64,000 nt of DNA, from the NCBI GenBank assembly GCA_040217755.1, contig JBEHWJ010000003.1:1-64000 (forward strand), written 5' to 3'. This document shows, in pieces, positions 8,003 through 16,817 of this stretch. Origin of the DNA: PHAA01 sp040217755 (GTDB taxonomy: Bacteria > Bacillota > Syntrophomonadia > Syntrophomonadales > Syntrophomonadaceae). The notes under the pieces were generated by a model that saw only the letters and a program-made list of their open reading frames with translations, was not told the DNA's origin and did not search any database. The translations under genes were made by a program, and so were the position numbers. Numbering within the stretch: position 1 is the stretch's first letter; each line of letters starts with the position of its first letter.

Positions 8003-8359
8003 ATGTCCGACCAGGCTGCTCTGGGTATTTTCCTCCTCCTGACCCTGGTGTTCCCGGTCGCGGCTATGACCGGCGCCTGGCTGTTCCGGGTCAAAACCAC
8101 TCCCTCCCGGGAGAAATTACTCCCCTATGAATGTGGGGTGGACCCCAAGGGCTCAGGCTGGATGAAGTTCAGGGTCAACTATTTCCTCTATGCCCTGGTT
8201 TTCCTGGCCTTCGACGTGGAGACCATATTCCTTTATCCCTGGGCGGTTAAATTCCAGAGTCTGGGCCTGTTCGCATTTGCGGAGATGATCACCTTCATCG
8301 CCATCCTGGCCCTGGGTTTATGGTATGCATGGAAAGAAGGTGCCCTGCAATGGTATTGA
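8003..8359 (+). CDS. nuoA: NADH-quinone oxidoreductase subunit A
   Basis: 118 residues with three membrane helices. NuoA is a small membrane subunit of complex I near the quinone channel. The conserved loop between helices 1 and 2 reads YECGVDPKGS, with the cysteine that marks the family, followed by RVNYFLYALVFLAFDVETIFLYPW in family order. AAGGAG lies before the ATG. It opens an eleven-gene nuo operon. Its last ten bases overlap the start of nuoB, so the two are probably translationally coupled. Confidence 0.95.
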   Translation: MSDQAALGIFLLLTLVFPVAAMTGAWLFRVKTTPSREKLLPYECGVDPKGSGWMKFRVNYFLYALVFLAFDVETIFLYPWAVKFQSLGLFAFAEMITFIAILALGLWYAWKEGALQWY

Positions 8360-8859
8360 TAAAATCTCCTCCGCCGGCCGGGAACGATGATGACGTCCAC
8401 CAACTGGCCCGGCACAATATAATCGTCACCACCCTGGAAAAACTGTGGGACTGGGGCCGGGCCCGTTCCTTCTGGCCCCTGAACTATGGCTGCAACTGCT
8501 GCCCCATCGAGCTGCTGGCCGCCAGCGGGGCCCGTTACGATATTTCCCGTTATGGTTACGAGGTTTTCCGGGCCTCGCCGCGCCAGGCTGACCTGCTCCT
8601 GATCGCCGGTCCCATTTCCTTGAAGATGGCCCCGGTGGTTAAGCGGGTATATGAACAGATGCCCTCCCCGAAATGGGTCCTGGCCATGGGCAATTGCGCC
8701 ACCAGTGGGGGCCCTTTCCGTGATGGTTACAGCATCTACCCCGGGGCGGACGCCCTTTTCAAAGTGGATATCTATATCCCCGGCTGCCCACCGCGGCCCG
8801 AGGCCCTCTTCCACGGCCTGCTGGAACTGAAAAAGAAGGTTGAACAGGGCGACTACTGA
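8350..8859 (+). CDS. nuoB: NADH-quinone oxidoreductase subunit B
   Basis: 169 residues from the ATG at 8350, which overlaps the nuoA stop and has GAAGGTG upstream; an in-frame start at 8320 lies inside nuoA. NuoB carries cluster N2, the last iron-sulfur centre before quinone. The four ligands are visible: the adjacent pair Cys50-Cys51 in YGCNCCPIE, the cysteine of GNCATSGGPF and that of GCPPRPEA. The N-terminus is longer than many and rich in Pro and Asp. It sits between nuoA and nuoC as expected. Confidence 0.95.
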   Translation: MVLIKSPPPAGNDDDVHQLARHNIIVTTLEKLWDWGRARSFWPLNYGCNCCPIELLAASGARYDISRYGYEVFRASPRQADLLLIAGPISLKMAPVVKRVYEQMPSPKWVLAMGNCATSGGPFRDGYSIYPGADALFKVDIYIPGCPPRPEALFHGLLELKKKVEQGDY

Positions 8860-8876
8860 ACCAGGGGGGATACCTG

Positions 8877-9326
8877 ATGGCCGATAATGATAGCGAAGCC
8901 ACCAGCAATCAGATACTGAACGCCATGGAGGGCCGGGTCCAGGCTTACCCCGACCCCCATTTCCTGGGTTTAAGGATAGAACCGGCGGACCTGCCGGGTC
9001 TGTTGCTATACCTGCGTGACCAGGCCGGGATGAACTACCTGGCCAATCTTACCGCAACCGATCTAAAAGAGGAATTTGAGCTCACCTATCACCTCTACGC
9101 TATCCCCGACAATGGACTGAAAATGGCGGTCAAGACCAGGGTCCCCCGGGATGGGGCCCAAGTGCCGTCCGTTATAACCCTTTACCCCACCGCCGACTGG
9201 CAGGAGCGGGAGGTATTCGACCTGATGGGGATAAGGTTTATCGGTCACCCCAACCTGGTCCGGGTACTGCTGCCGGACGAATACGAAGGACACCCCCTGC
9301 GCAAGGATTTCAAGAAGGAGGGGTGA
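8877..9326 (+). CDS. nuoC: NADH-quinone oxidoreductase subunit C
   Basis: 149 residues, peripheral-arm subunit (30 kDa type). The signature ADWQEREVFDLMGI, then GHPNLVRVLLPDEYEGHPLR, is the family hallmark close to the C-terminus. It is not fused to nuoD, unlike in enterobacteria. A GGGGGG-rich site precedes the ATG. It is separated by 6 bases from nuoD. Confidence 0.94.
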   Translation: MADNDSEATSNQILNAMEGRVQAYPDPHFLGLRIEPADLPGLLLYLRDQAGMNYLANLTATDLKEEFELTYHLYAIPDNGLKMAVKTRVPRDGAQVPSVITLYPTADWQEREVFDLMGIRFIGHPNLVRVLLPDEYEGHPLRKDFKKEG

Positions 9327-9332
9327 GGGGAC

Positions 9333-10433
9333 ATGTTTAAGACCGATCGCTACATCATCAATATCGGCCCCCAGCACCCCAGTACCCATGGCGGTCTGCA
9401 CGTGGAGGCGGTTATGGACGGCGAGGAGGTCGTGGATGTGATGGTCCATCTCGGCTATGTGCACCGCTCGGTGGAGAAGATCGCCGAAAGCCGGACCTAC
9501 CCCCAGTTCATCCCTTACGCCGCCCGCCTCGATTATATGGCCACCAATCTGCCCGCCTGGGGATACGTGGGGGCAGTAGAGAAACTGACCGGGGTGGCGG
9601 TGCCGGAAAGAGCCCAATATATCCGGGTGATCATGGGCGAACTATCCCGCATCGCCTCCCATATGATGTTCGTGGGCAGCCTGGCCATCGACCTGGCCGC
9701 CACTACCGGATTGCTCTATTGCTTACGGGACCGCGAGCGGATCATGGACATGTTCGAGATGACCAGCGGGCAAAGGCTCCTGTCCGCCTATATGCGCATC
9801 GGCGGCGTCAGCCACGACCTTCCGGAGGAATTCTTTCCCGCCATCAGGAGTTTCCTGGCCGATGTGCCCCGCATGCTGGACGAGTATAATGGCCTCATCA
9901 CTGGCAACGAGATATTGCAGGCCCGCTGCAGCGGGATAGGGGTACTCGACCCCGAGACCGCCATCGCCTACGGGGTGACCGGCCCAAACCTGCGGGCCAG
10001 CGGAATCGGTTATGACCTGCGTCGGGCTGACCTTTACGGGTTCTATGACCGTTTCGATTTCGAGGTGGCGGTGGCCCAAAAAGGCGACTGTCTGGCCCGA
10101 TTGCTGGTCCGGTTGGAGGAAATCCAACAGAGTGCCAAGATAATCGGCCAGGCGCTGGAGCAGATGCCGGAGGGAGAAATCCTGGGTAAGGTACCCAAAG
10201 TGCTGAAGCCCGAAAAAGGACGGGAAGTCTACCATCGCATCGAATCCGCCAAAGGAGAACTGGGTTATTACCTGGTGAGCGACGGGACCGAGAAGCCGGC
10301 CCGTCTGCATGTCCGGGCTCCGTCTTTCATAAACCTGATGGTATTGCCGGTCATCTCCCGGGGCGGCAAACTCCAGGATATCATCGCCAACATCGCCACT
10401 CTCGACCCGGTCCTGGGGGAATCGGACCGCTAG
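9333..10433 (+). CDS. nuoD: NADH-quinone oxidoreductase subunit D
   Basis: 366 residues, the 49 kDa-type subunit that forms the quinone site with NuoB. The N-terminal hairpin NIGPQHPSTHGGLH carries the conserved histidines next to quinone, GYVHRSVEK follows, and the protein ends in TLDPVLGESDR, the standard C-terminus. The start ATG follows a GAGGGG site. The length is near normal for unfused NuoD. It relates to the large subunit of NiFe hydrogenases, but the metal-binding cysteines of hydrogenases are absent, so it belongs to complex I. Confidence 0.95.
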   Translation: MFKTDRYIINIGPQHPSTHGGLHVEAVMDGEEVVDVMVHLGYVHRSVEKIAESRTYPQFIPYAARLDYMATNLPAWGYVGAVEKLTGVAVPERAQYIRVIMGELSRIASHMMFVGSLAIDLAATTGLLYCLRDRERIMDMFEMTSGQRLLSAYMRIGGVSHDLPEEFFPAIRSFLADVPRMLDEYNGLITGNEILQARCSGIGVLDPETAIAYGVTGPNLRASGIGYDLRRADLYGFYDRFDFEVAVAQKGDCLARLLVRLEEIQQSAKIIGQALEQMPEGEILGKVPKVLKPEKGREVYHRIESAKGELGYYLVSDGTEKPARLHVRAPSFINLMVLPVISRGGKLQDIIANIATLDPVLGESDR

Positions 10434-10454
10434 GTTAGGAAAGGGGTTTGATAT

Positions 10455-11492
10455 ATGGAAAATCTGTTTGTCAACCTGGCCCGGGCCCTGTCCGTCTGGC
10501 TTCAGCACCTGGGCCTAAGCCCGTTTGGGTCCGACCTGCTCCTGCTGGTCCTGCAATGGACCGCCATTATCTTGATAATCACCCTGAACGTCCTGATCCT
10601 GGTCTGGCTGGAACGCAAAATATCCGGCTTCATGCAGGAGCGGTTGGGTCCCAATCGCCTGGGACCGTTCGGCTGCTTTCAGACCATCGCCGATACCCTT
10701 AAGCTCCTGACCAAGGAAGATATAATCCCTTCCCAGACCGACCGGCTGATTTTCAAAACCGCCCCCATGTTCTTCATAATCGTGTCGGTGCTTCTCTACG
10801 CGGTCATCCCGATGGGCCGGGATATGGCGGTAGTGGACCTGAACGTGGGACTTTTCTATTTTATCTCGGTCGGTTCCCTGACCACTATCGCCATTCTGAT
10901 GGCGGGCTGGGCCTCCAACAACAAATGGTCTCTGTTGGGGGCCATGCGGTCGGTGGCCCAGATGATCAGCTATGAGATACCCCTGGCCTTTTCCCTCCTG
11001 GGAGTGGTGATGATCACCGGTTCCCTGAACCTATCGGCTATCGTGGCTGCCCAGAGCCATATCTGGTTCATAATCCTGCAGCCGGTGGCTTTCGTCACCT
11101 TCTTCATAGCCGCTACCGCCGAATTGAACCGGGGCCCTTTCGACATGCCGGAAGCCGAGCAGGAACTGACCGCCGGCGCCTTCACAGAATATTCTGGAAT
11201 GCGTTGGGCCTTGTTCTTCCTGGCTGAATACACCAACCTGGCCGCGGTCTCGGCCCTGGCCGCTACCTTGTTTTTCGGGGGCTGGCAGGGTCCCCTGCTG
11301 CCTTCCTGGATATGGATAATTATCAAAACCTACCTGATCATGCTGGTATTTATGTGGTTGAAGTGGACCTTCCCCCGCATTCGCATGGACCATCTGATGT
11401 CATTGAGCTGGAAGGTGCTTATCCCGGTCAGCCTGCTCAACATCTTGGTCACCGGAGTAGGCATCGAGATCTTTAAGGGGATGAGGTGGTGA
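10455..11492 (+). CDS. nuoH: NADH-quinone oxidoreductase subunit H
   Basis: 345 residues, about eight membrane helices. NuoH joins the quinone cavity to the proton channels. Family features include LVWLERKISGFMQERLGPNR, GWASNNKWSLLGAMRSVAQ, SYEIPLAFSLL and ELNRGPFDMPEAEQEL, the acidic loop segment. The next gene, nuoI, starts only four bases after the stop. RBS-like GGAAAGGGG lies before the ATG. Confidence 0.95.
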   Translation: MENLFVNLARALSVWLQHLGLSPFGSDLLLLVLQWTAIILIITLNVLILVWLERKISGFMQERLGPNRLGPFGCFQTIADTLKLLTKEDIIPSQTDRLIFKTAPMFFIIVSVLLYAVIPMGRDMAVVDLNVGLFYFISVGSLTTIAILMAGWASNNKWSLLGAMRSVAQMISYEIPLAFSLLGVVMITGSLNLSAIVAAQSHIWFIILQPVAFVTFFIAATAELNRGPFDMPEAEQELTAGAFTEYSGMRWALFFLAEYTNLAAVSALAATLFFGGWQGPLLPSWIWIIIKTYLIMLVFMWLKWTFPRIRMDHLMSLSWKVLIPVSLLNILVTGVGIEIFKGMRW

Positions 11493-11496
11493 ACCG

Positions 11497-12588
11497 GTGA
11501 TAGGTAAAGGATTGTTGAAAGGCCTGGGTATCACCGCCAAGCATGCCTTCGAGCGGGAGATTACCCAGCAGTATCCGGAGGAGCGGCCATTTCTGCAGGA
11601 CCGCTTCCGGGGCTCGCTGGCCTACGATTATCCCAAATGTATCGCCTGCGGGCTATGCATCAAGGCCTGCCCCAACAACGTACTCACCCTGGAGACTTAT
11701 AAGGATGAGGACACCAAGAAGAAAAAGGTGGATTCTTATAGCATCGACCTGCAATACTGCCTCTTCTGTAATTTGTGTGTGGAGATTTGCCCTACCGACA
11801 CCCTCTATTTCACCCATGAATTCGAATTGACCACCGATAATCGGGAGGGAATAAAGAAGATATATCACCGCCCGCCGGAACTGGTCCCGGCCGGGAAAAC
11901 CGCGGCGGAGCCCAAGCAAGCAGAAAAAACGCCCTCGACCAGTGAGACCGGCGATAAACGATTGAAACAGGTGGAGGCCATGAAGACCGCCCTGCTTAAA
12001 ACCCCGGCCAAGATCCTGGGCAAGATCCTGCCCACCGAAGAAGATGTGGCAATAATGTCCGAATTGATGCAAGGGGATGACAAAATCCTGGCCAAACTGG
12101 CCCAACTAATGATCGAGGACCGCGACAAAGCGGCCCGGGTAGCGGCCGCCTGGGTCAAGAAGGGCAGGGTATCCGGCCCGCCGCCCGGGGAAGTGGCCCC
12201 GGTTGCTGTGGCGGCCCAAGGAAGAGTTGCGGAGCGGCCCTCCCCCGGTGAAATTCCGCCAGCGGCGGCTTCCGTCGCCGAGGAGGAAGAAGGGGGCACC
12301 GGTCCACCGGCGCCAACCGGCCTTAGCGAGGCCGAGGTCAAACGTCTCAAACAGGTAGAGGCCATGAAGACCGCCCTGCTCAAAACCCCGGCCAAGATCC
12401 TGGCCAAGATCCTGCCCGCCGAAAAGGATGTGGCAATAATGTCCGAATTGATGCAAGGGGATGACAAAATCCTGGCCAAACTGGCCCAACTAATGATCGA
12501 GGACCGCGACAAGGCGGCCAGGGTGGCCGCCGCCTGGGTGGCCCGGGAAAAGAAACTGCATCAGGGGGAAGGAGGAAAGACACCATGA
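11497..12588 (+). CDS. nuoI: NADH-quinone oxidoreductase subunit I with a repeated C-terminal extension
   Basis: 363 residues, about twice the usual NuoI length. The N-terminal 130 residues are a normal NuoI: two 4Fe-4S motifs, Cys48/51/54/58 (CIACGLCIKAC) and Cys88/91/94/98 (CLFCNLCVEIC), carrying clusters N6a and N6b. The rest is unusual. A 64-residue helical module (156-219) recurs at 284-347 with only three differences, joined by a Pro/Ala/Glu-rich linker. The DNA of the two copies is also nearly identical, pointing to recent duplication or gene conversion. I do not recognise the module; its pattern (DVAIMSELMQ, DKILAKLAQLM, ARVAAAW) suggests amphipathic helices. The start is GTG at 11497. 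The stop overlaps nuoJ by four bases. Confidence 0.92.
   Translation: MIGKGLLKGLGITAKHAFEREITQQYPEERPFLQDRFRGSLAYDYPKCIACGLCIKACPNNVLTLETYKDEDTKKKKVDSYSIDLQYCLFCNLCVEICPTDTLYFTHEFELTTDNREGIKKIYHRPPELVPAGKTAAEPKQAEKTPSTSETGDKRLKQVEAMKTALLKTPAKILGKILPTEEDVAIMSELMQGDDKILAKLAQLMIEDRDKAARVAAAWVKKGRVSGPPPGEVAPVAVAAQGRVAERPSPGEIPPAAASVAEEEEGGTGPPAPTGLSEAEVKRLKQVEAMKTALLKTPAKILAKILPAEKDVAIMSELMQGDDKILAKLAQLMIEDRDKAARVAAAWVAREKKLHQGEGGKTP
11962..12153 (+). repeat. First copy of the NuoI C-terminal module
   Basis: Codons 156-219 of nuoI. It repeats at 12346-12537 in the same frame. The central part, from the DVAIMSELMQ codons through MIEDRDK, is almost base-for-base the same in both copies. Confidence 0.9.
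12346..12537 (+). repeat. Second copy of the NuoI C-terminal module
   Basis: Codons 284-347 of nuoI. It differs from the first copy at three residues (Gly to Ala, Thr to Ala, Glu to Lys) and at a few silent positions near the ends. Confidence 0.9.
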
Positions 12589-13097
12589 AAATAGATGACC
12601 TGGTCTTCCTGATCATCTCCGGATTTACGGTGGCTTCAGCCCTGGGTGTGGTCCTGAGCCGCAACATAGTCCACAGCGCCCTGGCCCTTATCCTGACCTT
12701 CATAGGAGTGGCCATGCTCTTTTTCGGCCTGGGCGCCAGCTTCCTGGGCCTGGTCCAGATCCTGGTCTATGCCGGGGCGGTCTCGGTTTTGACCATATTC
12801 GCCATAATGCTGGTCATGAAACCCGACCCCGCCTCCACCAACCCCTCCACACCCAGCCGTGCTACCCATATCCTGGGCGGGCTGCTGGCCTGGTCGGTGG
12901 TAGTGGGCTTGGGCATGGCTATAGGCTTCAGCCGATGGCCTTCTCTCCCGGCTGAGCCGGCGGGGTTTGATACCGTCGGAGTCCTGGCCAACCTGCTGCT
13001 GGGCAATTATGTGGTGGCTTTCGAAGCCGCCGCCGTCCTGCTGCTGCTGGCGGTAGTGGGAGCCATAATTCTCGCGAAAGGAGCTGAGAAGCCATGA
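12585..13097 (+). CDS. nuoJ: NADH-quinone oxidoreductase subunit J
   Basis: 170 residues, about five membrane helices. The family segments NIVHSALALILTFIGVAMLF, FLGLVQILVYAGAVSVLTIF and a C-terminal helix ending VVGAIILAKG are present; the second carries the pi-bulge region of the third helix. Its ATG overlaps the nuoI stop (ATGA) and its own stop overlaps nuoK the same way. Membrane subunit of complex I. Confidence 0.94.
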   Translation: MKIDDLVFLIISGFTVASALGVVLSRNIVHSALALILTFIGVAMLFFGLGASFLGLVQILVYAGAVSVLTIFAIMLVMKPDPASTNPSTPSRATHILGGLLAWSVVVGLGMAIGFSRWPSLPAEPAGFDTVGVLANLLLGNYVVAFEAAAVLLLLAVVGAIILAKGAEKP

Positions 13098-13402
13098 TCG
13101 GACTGAACCATTATCTGCTCCTGGGCACTGCCCTGTTTGGGATCGGTGTCTACGGAGTGTTTGCCAAGCGCAATGCCATCGCCGTACTAATGTCGGTGGA
13201 ACTGATGCTCAATGCGGTCAACGTCAACTTCGTAGCCATCAACCGGTTTCTGCAGCCTGATGCCGCCCTCGGCCAACTCTTCGCCATTTTCGTCATAGTG
13301 GTGGCGGCCGCCGAGGTTTCGGTAGGCCTGGCCCTAATCATATCCATCTACCGGCAGCGCCAATCAGTCAACTTGAACGACTTTAACCTGATGAAATGGT
13401 AA
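13094..13402 (+). CDS. nuoK: NADH-quinone oxidoreductase subunit K
   Basis: 102 residues, three membrane helices. The two buried glutamates used in proton transfer are visible in LMSVELMLNAVN and AAAEVSVGLALI. Length and order are typical. It overlaps nuoJ by four bases. AAAGGAG upstream lies inside nuoJ. Confidence 0.95.
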   Translation: MIGLNHYLLLGTALFGIGVYGVFAKRNAIAVLMSVELMLNAVNVNFVAINRFLQPDAALGQLFAIFVIVVAAAEVSVGLALIISIYRQRQSVNLNDFNLMKW

Positions 13403-13418
13403 GGAAGGGAGGATATTG

Positions 13419-15293
13419 ATGCAAGACCTCATGTCGCTTATTTGGTTGATCCCGGTTCTGCCCTTTCTGGCCTTCGCGTCGATAGGATTACTCCTCCACC
13501 GCTGGCCCAGATTGTCGGCCGCCGTCTCTATCGCCGCCATCGGAGCATCATTCCTCCTCTCCCTGCTGGTGGCCATAGAAATCTTCGGCGGGGATCCCGG
13601 TCGGGTCTTCGAAATGTCGGTGCGCTGGCTGGAGATGCCCGGGCTTAAGGTGGACATGGGTATCCTGGTCGATCCCCTCACCGCGGTCATGCTGCTGGTG
13701 GTGACCACGGTGGCCCTGCTGGTACAGGTCTATTCTCTCGGGTATATGGAAGGCGACCCCGGCTGGGCCAGTTATTTTTCCTACCAGAGTATTTTTGCCG
13801 GTTCCATGCTGGGCCTGGTGGTAGCCAACAATTTCGGACAGCTTTTCGTGTTCTGGGAACTGGTGGGCATGTGCTCCTACCTGCTGATCGGCTTCTGGTT
13901 CGGCAAGCCTTCCGCCCGGGACGCGGCCATCAAAGCCTTCGTCACCAACCGCATCGGCGATTTCGGCTTTCTGCTGGGCATACTCTTCCTGGCCGTCGTC
14001 TTCGGAACCCTGGATTTCGGCCAACTGGCCGCCCTGATCCCTGCATACCATAACCTGGCGGTGCTGCTGCCGGTAGCCATCCTGCTGTTCTTCGGGCCGG
14101 TGGGTAAATCGGCCCAATTCCCCCTGCACGTATGGCTGCCCGATGCCATGGAAGGCCCCACGCCGGTCAGCGCTCTGATCCATGCCGCCACCATGGTGGC
14201 CGCCGGGGTATACCTGATCGCCCGTGCCTTCTTTATCTTCAGCCAGGTCCCCCAGGCGATGCTGCTGATCGCCCTGGTGGGCGGGTTTACCGCCCTGTTC
14301 GCCGCATCCATCGCCCTGGTGCAGAACGATATCAAGCGTATTCTGGCCTACTCCACCCTCAGCCAACTGGGCTACATGGTCATGGCCATGGGGGTCGGCG
14401 CCATGACTGCCGGCATGTTCCATCTGATGACCCACGCCTTCTTCAAGAGCCTGCTGTTCCTGGCCGCGGGCAGCGTTATCCATACCCTGCACGGGGAACA
14501 GGATATCTGGAAGATGGGCGGGCTGGCCCGAAAGATGCCTATCACTACCTGGACCTTTGTCATCGGCGCCCTGGCCCTGGCCGGTATCCCGCCCCTGGCT
14601 GGCTTCTGGAGCAAGGACGAGATCCTGCTGGGGGCCTACGCCGGCGGCTACACCGGTCTCTACCTGCTCGGTTCGCTGGTGGCCTTCATGACCGCCTTTT
14701 ATATGTTCCGCCTCATATTTACCGCCTTCTTCGGCGGCAACAAAGGTGGGGAGCATGCCCATGAGTCGGCCCCGGTGATGACCGGGCCGCTAGTCATCCT
14801 GGCCGTCTTGTCGGTGGTGGCGGGTTTGGTCGGCTCACCTTTGACGGGCAATTACTTCGGCCATTACATAAGCGTCCCCGGCGTCGCCCATCACCCGGCC
14901 AACCCGGTGATAATGTCCGTTTCCTCCCTGCTGGCCCTGGCCGGCATCGGCCTGGCCTGGCTGATCTATCAAAAACAGTCGGTGCAGGCCGAGGACCTGC
15001 GGCAACGCTGGTCTCCGTTGTATGAACTGCTCCGTCATAAATTTTATATCGATGAATTCTACGCCTGGCTGGGCAAGACCTTCGTGGATTCCGGTGCCCG
15101 GGCCCTGGAGTGGATCGACCTCAAGCTGGTAAATGGTGCCGTCAACGGTCTGGCTTACCTGACCGGTTGGTCGGGACGCACTCTCCGTTACATTGTCAAC
15201 GGCCAGGTTCAATCCTACGCCATCTGGGTTGTGTTCGGGGTGGCGTTGCTGCTGGCAACGGCTCTTATGACCGTGTTTACGGTCTTGGTTTAG
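13419..15293 (+). CDS. nuoL: NADH-quinone oxidoreductase subunit L
   Basis: 624 residues, antiporter-like proton-pumping subunit with about 16 membrane helices and the long lateral helix at the C-terminus. Family segments: FWELVGMCSYLLIGFW, GPVGKSAQFPLHVWLPDAM, GPTPVSALIHAATMVAAGVY, then SQLGYMVMAMG. The ATG at 13419 stands six bases after GGGAGG; an adjacent TTG at 13416 is too close to that site. The His-rich loop around 14750 (GGEHAHES) is between helices. Confidence 0.95.
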   Translation: MQDLMSLIWLIPVLPFLAFASIGLLLHRWPRLSAAVSIAAIGASFLLSLLVAIEIFGGDPGRVFEMSVRWLEMPGLKVDMGILVDPLTAVMLLVVTTVALLVQVYSLGYMEGDPGWASYFSYQSIFAGSMLGLVVANNFGQLFVFWELVGMCSYLLIGFWFGKPSARDAAIKAFVTNRIGDFGFLLGILFLAVVFGTLDFGQLAALIPAYHNLAVLLPVAILLFFGPVGKSAQFPLHVWLPDAMEGPTPVSALIHAATMVAAGVYLIARAFFIFSQVPQAMLLIALVGGFTALFAASIALVQNDIKRILAYSTLSQLGYMVMAMGVGAMTAGMFHLMTHAFFKSLLFLAAGSVIHTLHGEQDIWKMGGLARKMPITTWTFVIGALALAGIPPLAGFWSKDEILLGAYAGGYTGLYLLGSLVAFMTAFYMFRLIFTAFFGGNKGGEHAHESAPVMTGPLVILAVLSVVAGLVGSPLTGNYFGHYISVPGVAHHPANPVIMSVSSLLALAGIGLAWLIYQKQSVQAEDLRQRWSPLYELLRHKFYIDEFYAWLGKTFVDSGARALEWIDLKLVNGAVNGLAYLTGWSGRTLRYIVNGQVQSYAIWVVFGVALLLATALMTVFTVLV

Positions 15294-15308
15294 GGAGGTA
15301 GACAGACA

Positions 15309-16817
15309 ATGAACGGTTTTCCCATCCTCTCTGTCACCCTGTTGCTGCCCATCGCCGGGGCTCTATTGATAACCTTGGTGCCCCCTACCCGGGAGGATTT
15401 GATAAAAGCGATAGCGGCCGCCTGCACCCTGGGCAGCCTGGTCCTGTCGCTGGTGGTCTTCTGCGGATATGATCAGGTTCAGGGCGGGATGCAGATGACT
15501 GAGGCCATTCCCTGGGTCAGAGACCTGGGGGTCAGGTACGCCCTGGGAGTAGACGGTATCAGCATACCCCTTTTGCTGCTGACCAACCTGATCGGATTCA
15601 GCGCCGTCTATGCCAGCTGGCACACCGGGGAGCGGGTCAAGGAATTCTTCCTGCTGCTGCTCCTCCTGATCAGCGGGGTCATGGGCACCTTCTTGGCTAC
15701 CGACCTGTTCATCTTCTTCCTGTTCTACGAGGTGGTAGTCATCCCCATCTACCTGCTGGTGATCATGTTCGGCTCTTCCCAACGGGTCACCAAGGAGTAT
15801 GCCGGCATGAAACTGACCATCTACCTGTTGATCGGCAGTGCCTTCCTGCTGGTCGGCCTGATAATCCTCTTCGTAAAGGGCCGGGCCCTATTGGGTTTCC
15901 CCACCATGGATATAAACACCCTGGCCGGGGCGGACTTCCCGGTCGGCTTGCAGGTGTTCGTCTACTGCCTGATGGCCTTAGGCTTCGGTACCCTCTTATC
16001 CATGTTCCCCTTCCACGCCTGGTCGCCGGACGGCTATGCCGGGGCCCCGACCGCAGTGAGCATGATCCACGCCGGGGTGTTGAAGAAGATCGGCGGTTAC
16101 GGCCTGATCAGGATCGGCTTGCTGCTGCTGCCGGCCGGGGCACGCTACGTCGCTCCGGTTATAGCGGTCCTGGCCCTGGGCAATGTAGTCTACGCCGGGA
16201 TCATCTGCCTGACCCAGAAGGATCTCAAATACATCGTAGGGTATTCCTCGGTCAGCCATATGGGCTATGTCCTGCTGGGCATCGCTTCGGTCAACCTTAT
16301 CAGCCTCAATGGAGCGGTGATGATGATGTTTGCCCACGGAGTTATGGCCGCCCTATTCTTCGCCATGATCGGCAACCTCTACCAGCAGAGCCATACCCGC
16401 AACGTCTTCGACTTCGGCGGATTGGCCCACCAGATGCCCCGGCTGGCGGTCGGTTTCATGCTGGCCGGGCTGGCTTCCCTGGGACTGCCCGGTACCGCCA
16501 ATTTTATCGGCGAGTTTACCATCTTCGTAGGTGCCTTCGGGGTTTATAACGTCCTGACCATCCTGGCCATATCGGGCATCGTCATCACCGCGGTTTACAT
16601 CCTGCGTACCCTGGGGGGTGTGCTTTTCGGGCCGCGTCGGCCGGAGTGGGACCATCTTCAGGACCTGCGCGGTGTGGATATGGTACCGCTGCTGGTATTG
16701 GGAGGGGCTATCCTGGTGGGCGGCATCCTGCCCTTCACGATCATGGATCCAATCAACAGCGGGATAGGACAACTGCTGGGGCAGATCGGACCCGGCCAGA
16801 TCGGAGGGATCTTATGA
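15309..16817 (+). CDS. nuoM: NADH-quinone oxidoreductase subunit M
   Basis: 502 residues, antiporter-like subunit with about 14 membrane helices. Visible family features are LFYEVVVIPIYLLV with the essential Glu, FPFHAWSPDGYAGAPTAVS, HAGVLKKIGGYGLIR with the channel lysine, and SSVSHMGYVLLG. GGGAGG precedes the ATG. The stop overlaps nuoN by four bases. Confidence 0.95.
   Translation: MNGFPILSVTLLLPIAGALLITLVPPTREDLIKAIAAACTLGSLVLSLVVFCGYDQVQGGMQMTEAIPWVRDLGVRYALGVDGISIPLLLLTNLIGFSAVYASWHTGERVKEFFLLLLLLISGVMGTFLATDLFIFFLFYEVVVIPIYLLVIMFGSSQRVTKEYAGMKLTIYLLIGSAFLLVGLIILFVKGRALLGFPTMDINTLAGADFPVGLQVFVYCLMALGFGTLLSMFPFHAWSPDGYAGAPTAVSMIHAGVLKKIGGYGLIRIGLLLLPAGARYVAPVIAVLALGNVVYAGIICLTQKDLKYIVGYSSVSHMGYVLLGIASVNLISLNGAVMMMFAHGVMAALFFAMIGNLYQQSHTRNVFDFGGLAHQMPRLAVGFMLAGLASLGLPGTANFIGEFTIFVGAFGVYNVLTILAISGIVITAVYILRTLGGVLFGPRRPEWDHLQDLRGVDMVPLLVLGGAILVGGILPFTIMDPINSGIGQLLGQIGPGQIGGIL

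Noticed and set aside
13548..14762. 404-codon open frame antisense to nuoL
   Set aside because: Composition is Gln/Gly/His-rich as expected from the reverse strand of a GC-rich membrane gene; no ribosome binding site or family.
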